From Treponema sp. (GTDB lineage Bacteria > Spirochaetota > Spirochaetia > Treponematales > Breznakiellaceae), in contig WRMC01000004.1 in the NCBI GenBank assembly GCA_009777335.1, forward strand, positions 1 through 64,000: a stretch of 64,000 nt of DNA, written 5' to 3'. The notes beneath the pieces were generated by a model, which searched no databases, was not told where the DNA came from, and was given only the letters and a program-made list of their open reading frames with translations. A program made the translations under genes and the position numbers. Below, in pieces: positions 1 through 7,979 of this stretch (positions are counted from its first letter, which is position 1; every line of letters starts with the position of its first letter).

Positions 1-35
1 GGGGGATCCCGGGTTGGGCAAGGACTGCCCGCATT

Positions 36-917
36 TTAACGGGGGGGGGAAAGGCGGCAGCCGGGGGGCATGGCCGGGGGGGGGGGGACCGAGCCCGGGA
101 TGGCCTCCAGGCGCATCCCCGCGGGGGTATCAAGCCGGGGGATGGAGATCATAAGGGCCTCCGTGTAGGGGTGGGACAGGGTCTGGGGGGTAAAGATGGT
201 CCGCTTGGGGGCCATTTCTACCACCTCTCCGCAGTACATCACCGCCACATCATCGGCCATCTGGTTAATCACCGCCAGGTCGTGGGTTATAAAGAGGATG
301 GAGGTCCCCTTTTCCCGTTTAAGGTCGTTCATAAGCCGGAGAATCTGGGCCTGAATGGTCACGTCCAGGGCGGTGGTGGGTTCATCGGCGATGAGGATGC
401 TGGGCTTACAGGCCAGGGCCATGGCGATCATCACCCTCTGCCGCATGCCCCCGGAAAGCTGAAAGGGATACTGCTTGGCCACGGTCTGGGGGTTGGGGAT
501 CTGCACATCCCGTAAAATATCTATCACCTTGTTCCGGGCCTCTTTCTTATCGAGCCCCTCGTGGATCATGTAGCTTTCGCCAATTTGCTTTTCGACAGTA
601 AAGACGGGATTCAAACTGGTCATGGGTTCCTGGAAAATAAAGGAGATCTCCTTTCCCCGGATTTTATAGAGATCTTCCAGGGGGGACTTAACCAGATCTT
701 CCCCCTTAAAGAGGATCTCCCCCGAATGGATGTAGCCGTTGCCGTCCAGGATGCGGAGGATGCTCATGGCAGAGACGGACTTTCCGCTTCCGCTTTCTCC
801 CACGATGCCCAGGGTGCGGCCCCCGTCGAGGGTATATGAAACCCCCTCAACTCCCTTTACGATGCCCCGCTTGGTGGAAAAATAGGTATGGACTTCTTTT
901 AGTTCCAGTAAAGCCAT
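36..917 (-). CDS. Opp/Dpp-type ABC transporter ATP-binding protein (OppD-like), C-terminus truncated or frameshifted
   Basis: This is a cytoplasmic ATPase that powers uptake by the adjacent permeases. Walker A (GESGSGKS) lies near residues 39-46, the signature LSGGMRQR near 153-160 and Walker B (ILIADEPT) near 173-180. Near the end comes the oligopeptide-family tail PPGC, where the second OppD in this window (19280-20275) continues CPFHPRCQRASPEC and about 20 further residues. Here the frame instead stops about six residues after PPGC, inside a run of nine G on the plus strand (41-49). A change of one base in that run opens a frame to the window edge. The product is therefore either a truncated protein, a sequencing error, or a slippage-sensitive gene. 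It lies 6 bases after the permease gene in the same operon. The ATPase assignment is firm; the 3' end is not. Confidence 0.9.
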   Translation of the reverse strand: MALLELKEVHTYFSTKRGIVKGVEGVSYTLDGGRTLGIVGESGSGKSVSAMSILRILDGNGYIHSGEILFKGEDLVKSPLEDLYKIRGKEISFIFQEPMTSLNPVFTVEKQIGESYMIHEGLDKKEARNKVIDILRDVQIPNPQTVAKQYPFQLSGGMRQRVMIAMALACKPSILIADEPTTALDVTIQAQILRLMNDLKREKGTSILFITHDLAVINQMADDVAVMYCGEVVEMAPKRTIFTPQTLSHPYTEALMISIPRLDTPAGMRLEAIPGSVPPPPAMPPGCRLSPPR

Positions 918-923
918 GGCTGC

Positions 924-2654
924 CTACCTGTCGTTAGATTTTGGGTCAATGGCATCCCGCAGGGCATCTCCTATCATGCTGATGCTGATGACCGCCATGC
1001 TTAAGGTGAGGGCCGGGAAGACCCAGCGCCACCAGTAAAACCGGATGTCCGTGGACCGCAGACCCTGGAGCATGTTCCCCCAGGAGGCCCGGGGCTCGGT
1101 GATGCCCAGCCCTAAAAATGAGAGGGATGCCTCGAAGAGCATGATGGTGGCCAGGCTCAGGAGGATCTGCACCAGGATGATGGGCAAGATGTTGGGGATG
1201 ATGTGCTTAAAGATGATCACCCCCTCCCGGACCCCCATGGCCTTGGCGGCGGTGACAAAATCTTTTTCCCGTTCCACCAGTATGTTGGCCCGGGTTAGGC
1301 GGGCCAGCCCCGACCAGTTGATAAGCCCCCAGATAAGCATGATGAGGACCAGCCGCTGCTGCTGGGGCAGGCTGTGGCCTATGGAGTAGGAGAGGATGAT
1401 GGCCAAAGGCAGGAAGGGGATGGCGTTGACGATCTCCGCAAAGCGCATGAGGACCAGGTCTATCTTCCCTAAAAAGTAGCCCGAGATGCCCCCTATGATG
1501 ATTCCTATGAAACTGGCGATAAGGACCCCTATGGCCCCTATGGTGAGGGAGATTTTCCCCCCCTCTAAAACCCGGCGAAAGACGTTGCGGCCGTAATGGT
1601 CGGTCCCCATGAGGTAGCCCGAGAAGCCCCAGGGGTGGACCCCTCCCTGGGCATCGATGGCGTAGTTCTGATAGTAGCCCGAGTGGACCGACTCTATACC
1701 GCTGAGGTCCTGGGGCCGGGTTTGGCGGTAATTGTTTCTTCCCCAGGAGACCACGGTGCCGTCATCCAGGGAGGCAGCAAAATGCCAGCTCCCCGCCGAG
1801 ATGGACCTTACCCGGCCCTGGATCTCCGGGGGGATCAGGTGCACCCCATGTTCCTGGTTGCCCCAGCTGTGGACCGTGCCGTCCTCCAGCAGGGCCAGGG
1901 CATCCCGGTTCGTGGCCGCCACCTGTACCACCCGGCCCTGGATATGCTGGGGCATGGCGGTGGCGATGAGGATGTCCCTATTGGTCAGGGCGTAGAGGTT
2001 CTTCTCGTAGGAGATCACAAAGGCTGTGGCATCCATCAAAAGGACCTTTTCAACCTGTCCTTCGAAGAGTTCGGGCCGGACATCCACGAAGCCCCGGTTC
2101 CCCCAGACATGGATCTCCCCCTCCGCATCGACGGCAATGGAAATTTGGTTCCCCGCTTCGATATAGACTATGTGGGAGAGCCGCACCTCCGGGGGGATGG
2201 GGGAAAGACGGTGCCGGTCATTCCCCCAGGTAAAGACATTCCCCTGATCGTTTAAGACCAGGATATGGTCCAGCCCCACCGAAAGCATGGTAATGTTTCC
2301 CATGTTTTGGGGAATGTTGAGGAGCCTCTCGTTCACCGGGTTCCCCCAGATGTAGACATTATTGTTCCTGTCTACTCCGGCCCCGAAGGAATTGCCTACG
2401 TCAATGATTTTTGCATTGTTCCGTAATTCCCTGGGGACCCGCATCAGGTTTAACCCCGGCCGGATATGCTGCTGGGATGAATCGGCAAAGTTGACATCCA
2501 GGGGGAAAAATATGGGGAGGATAAAGCAGAGGGAAAAAATAAGAAAGAAGAGGGTGACCCCGGTGATGGCGGTTTTCTTTTCGAGAAAGTTTTTAAGGGC
2601 CGTGCGGCCGGGGCTTTGGATCAGTTCTTCTTCAATGATGGAATTTTCAGACAT
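924..2654 (-). CDS. OppC/DppC-type ABC permease with an inserted RCC1-like beta-propeller
   Basis: An inner-membrane permease subunit of an oligopeptide-type importer, 576 residues where the family normally has about 270-310. TM1 is at residues 29-51. The usual OppC landmark after the first loop (MGTDHYGRNVFRR) appears only at 349-361, followed by four or five membrane segments and the EAA loop (AAKAMGVREG, 469-478) that contacts the ATPase. Between them sits an extra domain (residues about 80-345) with WG-containing repeats every 40 residues. The start was set at the ATG at 2652-2654, because AGAGG lies just before it and the upstream frame would overlap oppB. Spirochaete-type promoters or terminators were not seen inside the operon. 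The permease fold is certain; the role of the propeller is unknown. Confidence 0.95.
   Translation of the reverse strand: MSENSIIEEELIQSPGRTALKNFLEKKTAITGVTLFFLIFSLCFILPIFFPLDVNFADSSQQHIRPGLNLMRVPRELRNNAKIIDVGNSFGAGVDRNNNVYIWGNPVNERLLNIPQNMGNITMLSVGLDHILVLNDQGNVFTWGNDRHRLSPIPPEVRLSHIVYIEAGNQISIAVDAEGEIHVWGNRGFVDVRPELFEGQVEKVLLMDATAFVISYEKNLYALTNRDILIATAMPQHIQGRVVQVAATNRDALALLEDGTVHSWGNQEHGVHLIPPEIQGRVRSISAGSWHFAASLDDGTVVSWGRNNYRQTRPQDLSGIESVHSGYYQNYAIDAQGGVHPWGFSGYLMGTDHYGRNVFRRVLEGGKISLTIGAIGVLIASFIGIIIGGISGYFLGKIDLVLMRFAEIVNAIPFLPLAIILSYSIGHSLPQQQRLVLIMLIWGLINWSGLARLTRANILVEREKDFVTAAKAMGVREGVIIFKHIIPNILPIILVQILLSLATIMLFEASLSFLGLGITEPRASWGNMLQGLRSTDIRFYWWRWVFPALTLSMAVISISMIGDALRDAIDPKSNDR
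1620..2417 (-). other. RCC1-like seven-repeat beta-propeller domain inside the permease
   Basis: In the 576-residue protein, strands ending in WG or a variant occur at residues 101-105 (YIWGN), 141-145 (FTWGN), 182-186 (HVWGN), 221-225 (YALTN, degenerate), 262-266 (HSWGN), 302-306 (VSWGR) and 340-343 (HPWG). The spacing is close to 40 residues and there are seven units, as expected for a closed seven-bladed propeller. Repeats of this length resemble the short bacterial RCC1 type rather than the longer eukaryotic blades. By the usual OppC topology (N-terminus inside) the loop after TM1 is extracytoplasmic, so the domain should face the substrate-binding protein. That placement is inference from topology. 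Confidence 0.9.
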
Positions 2655-2664
2655 GTCCAAACCT

Positions 2665-3648
2665 CTAATTAAATTTTGCCCGGGGGTCCACCAGGGTATA
2701 GGCAATATCCATTAAAAGATTTGCCAAAAGCGCCAAGACCACATAGAACAGGATCATGGTAAAACTCACGTTGAAGTCCCGGTTGTGCAGGGCGTCTAAT
2801 GTGATCCTCCCCATGCCGGGCCAGGAAAAAACATTCTCGACTATCATGGAGCCCCCAAAGAGGCTGATGGTCCAGGCTATGGTTATATTGACCAGGGGGA
2901 TCATGGAGTTGCGGAAGGCATGGGAGTAGATGACCACCTTTTCCCTTACCCCCTTGGCCCGGGCGGTCCGGACATAATCCTGCCTGAGGGCTTCGATCAT
3001 GCCGCTGCGGACATAGCGGGTGATGGAGGCCAGGCTGGCGAAGGTGAGGGTCAGGACCGGCAGGACCATGAACCTGGCCTGGTCCATAAGGCGGGCAAAG
3101 CCGGTACCCTGGAAGCCCACGGTCCCGGCCCCCGATATGGGGAGTATGTTTAAGAAGATGGCGAAAATGAGGATGAAGAGGATCCCCCAGATGAAGATGG
3201 GGATGCTGACCCCCACGATGGTGCCAACCTGTACGACATTATCCAGGGTGCTGCCCTTTCTTACGGCGGTAATAATTCCTAAGGGTATGGTTATGATAAA
3301 GACAAAGAACATGACAAAAATATTTAATTTGATCGTATTGGCCATGGCGGGCCTGACCACATCGATCACGTCCATGTGGTAGTAGATGGACCGGCCAAAG
3401 TTAAAGGTCAGGACATTGCGCATCCAGATGGCATATTGAACCGGGTAGGCCCTGTCCAGGGCCAGTTCGGCCCGGGCCCTTTCTATGGCCGCATTCCACT
3501 CCTCGGGGGTCATGCCCGGGAGGATAGCCCCCACCTGCATCTGGGCCCGGTCCCCAGGGACCTGCTGAAATACGATGAAGACAATAATGGAAATAATAAA
3601 GAACACAAAAATGAGGAAGACGAACCTTTTTAGCAGGTGCTGCAGCAT
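2665..3648 (-). CDS. OppB/DppB-type ABC transporter permease
   Basis: The first permease subunit of the importer, 327 residues, which is the normal family length. A TM segment occupies residues 7-28 (FVFLIFVFFIISIIVFIVF). An extracytoplasmic loop ending in FNFGRSIYY follows, then five further segments. The cytoplasmic EAA motif (TARAKGVREKVVIYSHAFRN) is near 231-250, and the family tail LVDPRAKF closes the protein. It is followed after 10 bases by the OppC-type gene; the TAG stop at 2665-2667 overlaps the ribosome-binding site of that gene, suggesting coupled translation. A 92-base gap with a strong stem-loop separates it from the binding-protein gene upstream. Confidence 0.95.
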   Translation of the reverse strand: MLQHLLKRFVFLIFVFFIISIIVFIVFQQVPGDRAQMQVGAILPGMTPEEWNAAIERARAELALDRAYPVQYAIWMRNVLTFNFGRSIYYHMDVIDVVRPAMANTIKLNIFVMFFVFIITIPLGIITAVRKGSTLDNVVQVGTIVGVSIPIFIWGILFILIFAIFLNILPISGAGTVGFQGTGFARLMDQARFMVLPVLTLTFASLASITRYVRSGMIEALRQDYVRTARAKGVREKVVIYSHAFRNSMIPLVNITIAWTISLFGGSMIVENVFSWPGMGRITLDALHNRDFNVSFTMILFYVVLALLANLLMDIAYTLVDPRAKFN

Positions 3649-3678
3649 AGCTGTCCCCTATAGAAATACTGAATAGTA

Positions 3679-3723
3679 CAGGAACAAGGGTCTATCAGTT
3701 CGGCTGATAAACCCCTGTTCCTG
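3679..3723 (-). promoter_or_regulatory. Stem-loop between the SBP and permease genes
   Basis: The outer arms CAGGAACA and TGTTCCTG (8 bp), the middle arms GGT/ACC and the inner arms ATCAG/CTGAT form one interrupted hairpin with a TTCGG-type loop. It lies about 18 bases after the SBP stop. No U-run follows it on the transcribed strand. It therefore looks less like a full terminator than an intercistronic structure that protects the SBP mRNA end or partly attenuates the permease genes. A similar element occurs in the second transporter operon (25739-25769). Confidence 0.75.
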
Positions 3724-3740
3724 TTTATAAAACCAATCCT

Positions 3741-5612
3741 TTACCGGAGGTTGGCCCAGAGGATCGAATGGGACCAGGTGCGGAAGGGAGTGGGTGAGTA
3801 GTTCATCAAATTATCCGGATGGAAATCAAAGAACTCATCCGAGTAAAGGGGAAGGTCCGGTAAGACCCGGTTGTAATGAACCTGAAGGTCCAGCCAGAGC
3901 CTGTCCCAGGAGGCGGTGTCCCCGGGTTCGACGGACCTCATGGACACCCCTATGCCATGAAGGACCGGGTCCCTGATGAAGTTGGCATTGAAGGTTCCCA
4001 GATAGGCGTCATCGGGGTTAAAGGTGTCCCAGGGAGCTACCGCCGGGGTAGACCAGGTGGTGGCCAGGTTGAACATGTGGAAGTCGGTGACCCGGGCGCT
4101 CATTTCCCTTTGGAGGGTGGGGAAGTCCCCGGAGGTCTGGTTGATGATGATCCCTACCCTGGCGGCTTCGGGGACTATCATGGCGGAAATCAGGTCTGAT
4201 ACCCGGTTGTCGGTGGTGGAGAACCATTCGATGATGAGGGGCTCCAGGGCTCCCTGGGCGTTCCGGCGGTGCCGGGGCAGGCCCGAACCTTCCACATAGG
4301 CGCCGCCCTGGGCGTTGAGGGTCCAGCCGTCTCCCACCAGGAGTTCGGTGGCCCGTGCAAGGTTGTAATGGTACTGGATGATCCGGTTATGCAGGGCGGT
4401 CCGGTTCTGCTGGTATTCCCGCATGGCCATGCCGTACCAGCCGTGGCCCACCACGCCGTAACCAAAGGTGAACTGCCGGGCGAATTCTTCCCGGTCCGCT
4501 GCAAAGGCCACGGCCTGCCGTACCGCTTCGCTGGCGGTGGGGCCGTGATCATGGCGGAACCGGATAAAGCCGTACCCGGCCCTGGGGTAGGTCGCATAGG
4601 AACGGCCGCTATTGGGCTGTTCGATGATGTCCAGGATGGGGTCCACGTTCTGGCCCCCTATACCGCCCAGGAGGTTTACTTCACCGGTGGCGAACATGTC
4701 CACCTGTACGGGCTGGGCAGTGTGCCTGAGGGTGATCCGTTCTATCTGGGGCTTGTGGCCGTCATAGAGGCCCTTAAAGCGGGGGTTAAGTTCCAGAACG
4801 GCGGTGTTCCCCACCGAATCGTAGTTCACCAGCATATAGGGGCCGGGGAAGACCGTGGGATTAAAGCGCTGTCCAGTCTGGGGATCATCCACCGAGCGGC
4901 GGATTAGATCCAGGGTAAAGGCATCGCTGAGCCTGGCGCCCTGGGGGCTGTCGATGACCGTAACGCCGGGCATCCAGACATGGATGGGGTAGGGCCGCAT
5001 ATCCAGGTAGAGGAGCTCAAAATAATAGGGAAAGTTGGGGTTTCCCTGGGCATCGGTGGCGGCTATGGTGATGCTAAAGGTGAACTCATCGATGAGCCTT
5101 AGACCTTCAAAGTGCCGGGGGGCCGTGTCTCCTGCTTCCCGGGTTGCCGAATAGGCCGCATGGCCCAGGATCCGGTTCCCGCTGACCACAGAAGCTCCAA
5201 TTTCCCTCCATTCGTGGGAGTTCCTCATGAGGATCTGCCCAATAAAGCTGGAGGCATTGATGGGTTGGCCGTCAGAAAAGACCAGATCCCGGTGCAGTTC
5301 TATCCGGTAGGTCCGGGAACCGTCGCTGTTATTGGTGGAGCTATGATTCGCCACTACCTGGGGGTTGATGATCCATTCTTCGTTACGGGTAAAAACCACA
5401 GGGCCTGCATGATCCCTGGTAAGACGCATGATGTCCATGTTGACCGCATTGTTACCGGCGGGCCAATCGGCATGGAACCAGTTCACCATCTGGGTGGTGC
5501 TTCCAAAGTCGATTTGCTGGGGACCCTGGGGTCCCGCTTCCTGGGTGGTGCGCTGGCAGCCAATTATTGATAAAAGGGCACAGGCAAGAGCTGCGTAAAA
5601 TACTTTTTTCAT
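3741..5612 (-). CDS. Family 5 extracellular solute-binding lipoprotein (OppA/DppA-like)
   Basis: The ligand receptor of the importer, 623 residues. The start is the ATG at 5610-5612, chosen because AAGGAG lies 9 bases upstream. The lipoprotein signal peptide MKKVFYAALACALLSIIGC gives a lipidated Cys19. The body has SBP_bac_5 features: an N-terminal lobe with a long beta-rich region, a GYGFIRFRHD-like central stretch near residue 345, a helix of the type EAVRQAVAFAADREEFARQF, and a C-terminal tail with LPLYSDEFFDFHP. The family binds peptides, but many relatives bind oligosaccharides. The divergent neighbours here encode a phospho-glycosidase and a sugar kinase, so a sugar ligand is possible. 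Substrate is unproven. Confidence 0.93.
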   Translation of the reverse strand: MKKVFYAALACALLSIIGCQRTTQEAGPQGPQQIDFGSTTQMVNWFHADWPAGNNAVNMDIMRLTRDHAGPVVFTRNEEWIINPQVVANHSSTNNSDGSRTYRIELHRDLVFSDGQPINASSFIGQILMRNSHEWREIGASVVSGNRILGHAAYSATREAGDTAPRHFEGLRLIDEFTFSITIAATDAQGNPNFPYYFELLYLDMRPYPIHVWMPGVTVIDSPQGARLSDAFTLDLIRRSVDDPQTGQRFNPTVFPGPYMLVNYDSVGNTAVLELNPRFKGLYDGHKPQIERITLRHTAQPVQVDMFATGEVNLLGGIGGQNVDPILDIIEQPNSGRSYATYPRAGYGFIRFRHDHGPTASEAVRQAVAFAADREEFARQFTFGYGVVGHGWYGMAMREYQQNRTALHNRIIQYHYNLARATELLVGDGWTLNAQGGAYVEGSGLPRHRRNAQGALEPLIIEWFSTTDNRVSDLISAMIVPEAARVGIIINQTSGDFPTLQREMSARVTDFHMFNLATTWSTPAVAPWDTFNPDDAYLGTFNANFIRDPVLHGIGVSMRSVEPGDTASWDRLWLDLQVHYNRVLPDLPLYSDEFFDFHPDNLMNYSPTPFRTWSHSILWANLR

Positions 5613-5651
5613 TCTATCTATCTCCTTGTCCAGTATCATAATACATCAGCC

Positions 5652-5680
5652 TTGCTTTATCTAGATCCTGGGGGGATAAT
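5652..5680 (+). promoter_or_regulatory. Sigma70-type promoter for the glycosidase-kinase operon
   Basis: TTGCTT (5652-5657) and GATAAT (5675-5680) are separated by exactly 17 bases. The predicted start point, near 5687, leaves a leader of about 20 bases that carries AGGAGG before the ATG at 5710. The 97-base divergent gap must also hold the leftward SBP promoter. ATCATA at 5635-5640 (TATGAT on the minus strand) could be its -10, though no good -35 is seen for it. Confidence 0.6.
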
Positions 5681-5709
5681 TAACTCGTGGAACCCCACAG
5701 GAGGTGAAG

Positions 5710-6963
5710 ATGAGGGAGCTAAAGGCGGCTATTATAGGAGCCGGGAGTACCTATACTCCGGAACTGATCGAAGGAATCATAGAAAGGCAGGGGAGCCTTA
5801 ACTTCCAAACCTTCTATTTGTTGGATATTAATCAGGAGAAATTAAGCGTCACCGGGGCCCTGGCGGAGCGGATGCTCAAGGCCAATGGCTTTAAGGGCCG
5901 CCTGGTCCTTACGGATTCCCTGGATGAGGCGGTAGCGGGGGCGGACTATATCTTTGCCCAGATCCGGGTGGGTGGAATGGAGGCCCGGATCCGGGATGAG
6001 AAGATCCCGAAAAAGTACGGCCTTCTGGGTCAGGAGACCACCGGCATAGGGGGCTTTATGAACGCCCTGAGGACCGTCCCGGTGATGCTCCACATAGCCC
6101 GGCGGATCGAAGAACTGAGCTCCCAGGGTTGGCTTATAAACTTTTCAAACCCCTCGGGGATAGTGGCCGATGCCCTCTTAAACCACAGCGGGGTAAAGAT
6201 GGTGGGGCTCTGCAATAATTTTATCAACATGAAGGCCCGGATAGCCAAGACCCTGGGCAGCGAAGACTTTGACTACGACTATGTGGGCCTTAACCACCTG
6301 GCCTGGATCACCTCCATCCGTTCCGGCGGCAGGGAGCTTCTAGATGAATTTTGGGACATGTCGGGGACCAACAACGAGGAGCTCTACGCGGCCATCCGGG
6401 CCATCCCTGTTTCCTACCTCAACTATTTTTACTTCCGGGATGAACAGCTTAAAAAGAACCTGGCCGCCGAAAAGACCCGGGGCGAAACCATCGTGGGCCT
6501 TGAGGCCTCTTTAATGGAAAAATACAGGGACCCAAATCTTAGCAGCAAGCCCGAAGAGCTTTCCCAGCGGGGGGGCTCCCTCTATTCGACTGCGGCGGTC
6601 TCGGTGGCCGATGCCATAGAGAACGACAAGAACGAGCACCATGTGGTGAATGTAAAAAACGGGAAATCCCTTTCCTTCCTCGAGGAAGATGATGTGGTGG
6701 AGGTAAAGTGCCTGGTGAACCGCCAGGGGGCCGCCCCCGTGCCGGTGCCGGGGCCCATACACCCCAGTATTAAGGGGCTCATCCAGGGCGTGAAGGCCTA
6801 CGAAAAGCTGGCCGCCGCCGCAGCCATCTCCGGCAGCCGGGCCGAGGCCCTGGCGGCCCTGATGGTTCACCCCCTCATAGGAGATTATCCCAAGGCCAGG
6901 GCCGCCCTGGAGGATATGCTGGAAGCCAACCGGGACTACCTGTCCCCCAACTTTTTTTCCTAA
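5710..6963 (+). CDS. Glycoside hydrolase family 4 protein (6-phospho-beta-glucosidase-like)
   Basis: A cytoplasmic NAD- and Mn-dependent glycosidase, 417 residues. The Rossmann start IIGAGSTYTPELIEG (residues 8-22) is typical of the 6-phospho-beta-glucosidase branch. LLGQETTGIGGFMNALRTVP (105-124) follows. The metal-ligand Cys168 is in GLCNN and His196 is in GLNHL. The start is the ATG at 5710, with AGGAGG at 5699-5704; a GTG two codons upstream sits inside that Shine-Dalgarno sequence. The gene is followed after 11 bases by a BadF-type sugar kinase. Together they suggest breakdown of a phosphorylated beta-glucoside or amino-sugar disaccharide, perhaps imported by the divergent transporter. 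Exact substrate cannot be read from sequence. Confidence 0.92.
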   Translation: MRELKAAIIGAGSTYTPELIEGIIERQGSLNFQTFYLLDINQEKLSVTGALAERMLKANGFKGRLVLTDSLDEAVAGADYIFAQIRVGGMEARIRDEKIPKKYGLLGQETTGIGGFMNALRTVPVMLHIARRIEELSSQGWLINFSNPSGIVADALLNHSGVKMVGLCNNFINMKARIAKTLGSEDFDYDYVGLNHLAWITSIRSGGRELLDEFWDMSGTNNEELYAAIRAIPVSYLNYFYFRDEQLKKNLAAEKTRGETIVGLEASLMEKYRDPNLSSKPEELSQRGGSLYSTAAVSVADAIENDKNEHHVVNVKNGKSLSFLEEDDVVEVKCLVNRQGAAPVPVPGPIHPSIKGLIQGVKAYEKLAAAAAISGSRAEALAALMVHPLIGDYPKARAALEDMLEANRDYLSPNFFS

Positions 6964-6974
6964 AGGAGAGTCCC

Positions 6975-7979
6975 ATGGCAGAATATATCATCGGGGTGGA
7001 CGTGGGGGGGACCAAGAGCCACCTGGCCATCTTTACGAAGGAAGGGAAATTCGTAGGCCTGGGGGAATGGCGGGGCCTTAACCACGAGGGCATGCCTGGC
7101 TCCTATGGAGAATTGCAGGAACGGTTTGGGGACTTCTTAAAAGATGTCCTCCCCCGTTATGGGCTCACCATGGAAGAGGTCTCCTATTCGGTCCTGGGCA
7201 TGGCGGGGGCGGACACCATAGAACAGCATGAGCAAATTTCCCGGGTCCTCACAAACCTGGGCTTTGCCAGGCACACCCTGGTAAATGATGCCTTCTTGGG
7301 GGTCCCTGCGGGTTCCCAGACCGGCGTAGGGATCTGTGCCATCAACGGCACGGGCTGCACTTCCGCGGGCATAGACGCCCAGGGGAGCCGGCGCCAGCTT
7401 GGCGGAGTGGGCTATGTGTCCAACGACATGGGAGGGGGGAGCACCATGGCCCGCTTCCTGGTTTCGGCAGCCTACTCGGATCTTTTTCGGAAGGCCCCGG
7501 CCACCTCCATGACCCCCAAGCTCCTTGAGTACCTGGGCATAACCAATAAGCATGATTTTGTGGAACGGGTCTACGAGCTCAATGCGGCCCGGACCTTTGA
7601 CCGCACCGCCTGTGTAAAAATAGTCTTCGAGGCCGCCGATTCGGGCGATCAGGTGGCCCGGAAATTCCTGCGGGAGGTGGCCCACAATTATGCGGGGGGA
7701 ATCTCTACCCTGGTGGACGAGATGGACTTTCCCAAAGATGAGGCCCTCCACATAGTCCTGGCCGGTTCAGTCTTTGTGAGGGGGAACAACCCCCACCTCA
7801 TCGGCCCCCTTAAGGAGTATCTGGAGGGCTTTAACCCGGGCCAAAATTTTGAGTATGTGCTTCTTGATGTGCCCCCCGTGGCGGGGGCCTCCGTATGGGC
7901 CTTGAACATCCTCAACGGCAATACCCTTCACTACGAGGGGGTCTGCCAGGCCCTGCGGACCATAGAAGAGCCCTCTTAG
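6975..7979 (+). CDS. BadF/BadG/BcrA/BcrD-family kinase, probably N-acetylglucosamine kinase-like
   Basis: A cytoplasmic ASKHA-fold sugar kinase, 334 residues. The ATP phosphate-1 loop is GVDVGGTKSHLAIF (7-20). The substrate-side segment LVNDAFLG (about 99-106) and the adenosine/phosphate-2 segment ICAINGTGCTSAGID (about 116-130) follow. GYVSNDMGGGSTMARF resembles the eukaryotic-type N-acetylglucosamine kinases in this family, although glucosamine and MurNAc kinases share the fold. AAAGGAGAG precedes the ATG. It is co-transcribed with the GH4 gene, so it probably phosphorylates the monosaccharide released. Its TAG stop interlocks with the TAA stop of the convergent Nudix gene. Confidence 0.85.
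   Translation: MAEYIIGVDVGGTKSHLAIFTKEGKFVGLGEWRGLNHEGMPGSYGELQERFGDFLKDVLPRYGLTMEEVSYSVLGMAGADTIEQHEQISRVLTNLGFARHTLVNDAFLGVPAGSQTGVGICAINGTGCTSAGIDAQGSRRQLGGVGYVSNDMGGGSTMARFLVSAAYSDLFRKAPATSMTPKLLEYLGITNKHDFVERVYELNAARTFDRTACVKIVFEAADSGDQVARKFLREVAHNYAGGISTLVDEMDFPKDEALHIVLAGSVFVRGNNPHLIGPLKEYLEGFNPGQNFEYVLLDVPPVAGASVWALNILNGNTLHYEGVCQALRTIEEPS

Noticed and set aside
1620-2417. RCC1 repeats as a separate gene fused by assembly error
   Set aside because: Both permease halves are in one frame with the repeats, with no start, stop or ribosome-binding site at the borders, so a real insertion is the simpler reading.
4190-4597. Second minus-strand frame inside the first SBP gene
   Set aside because: It is a frame-shifted shadow of the SBP gene, with Pro/Thr-rich low-complexity sequence.
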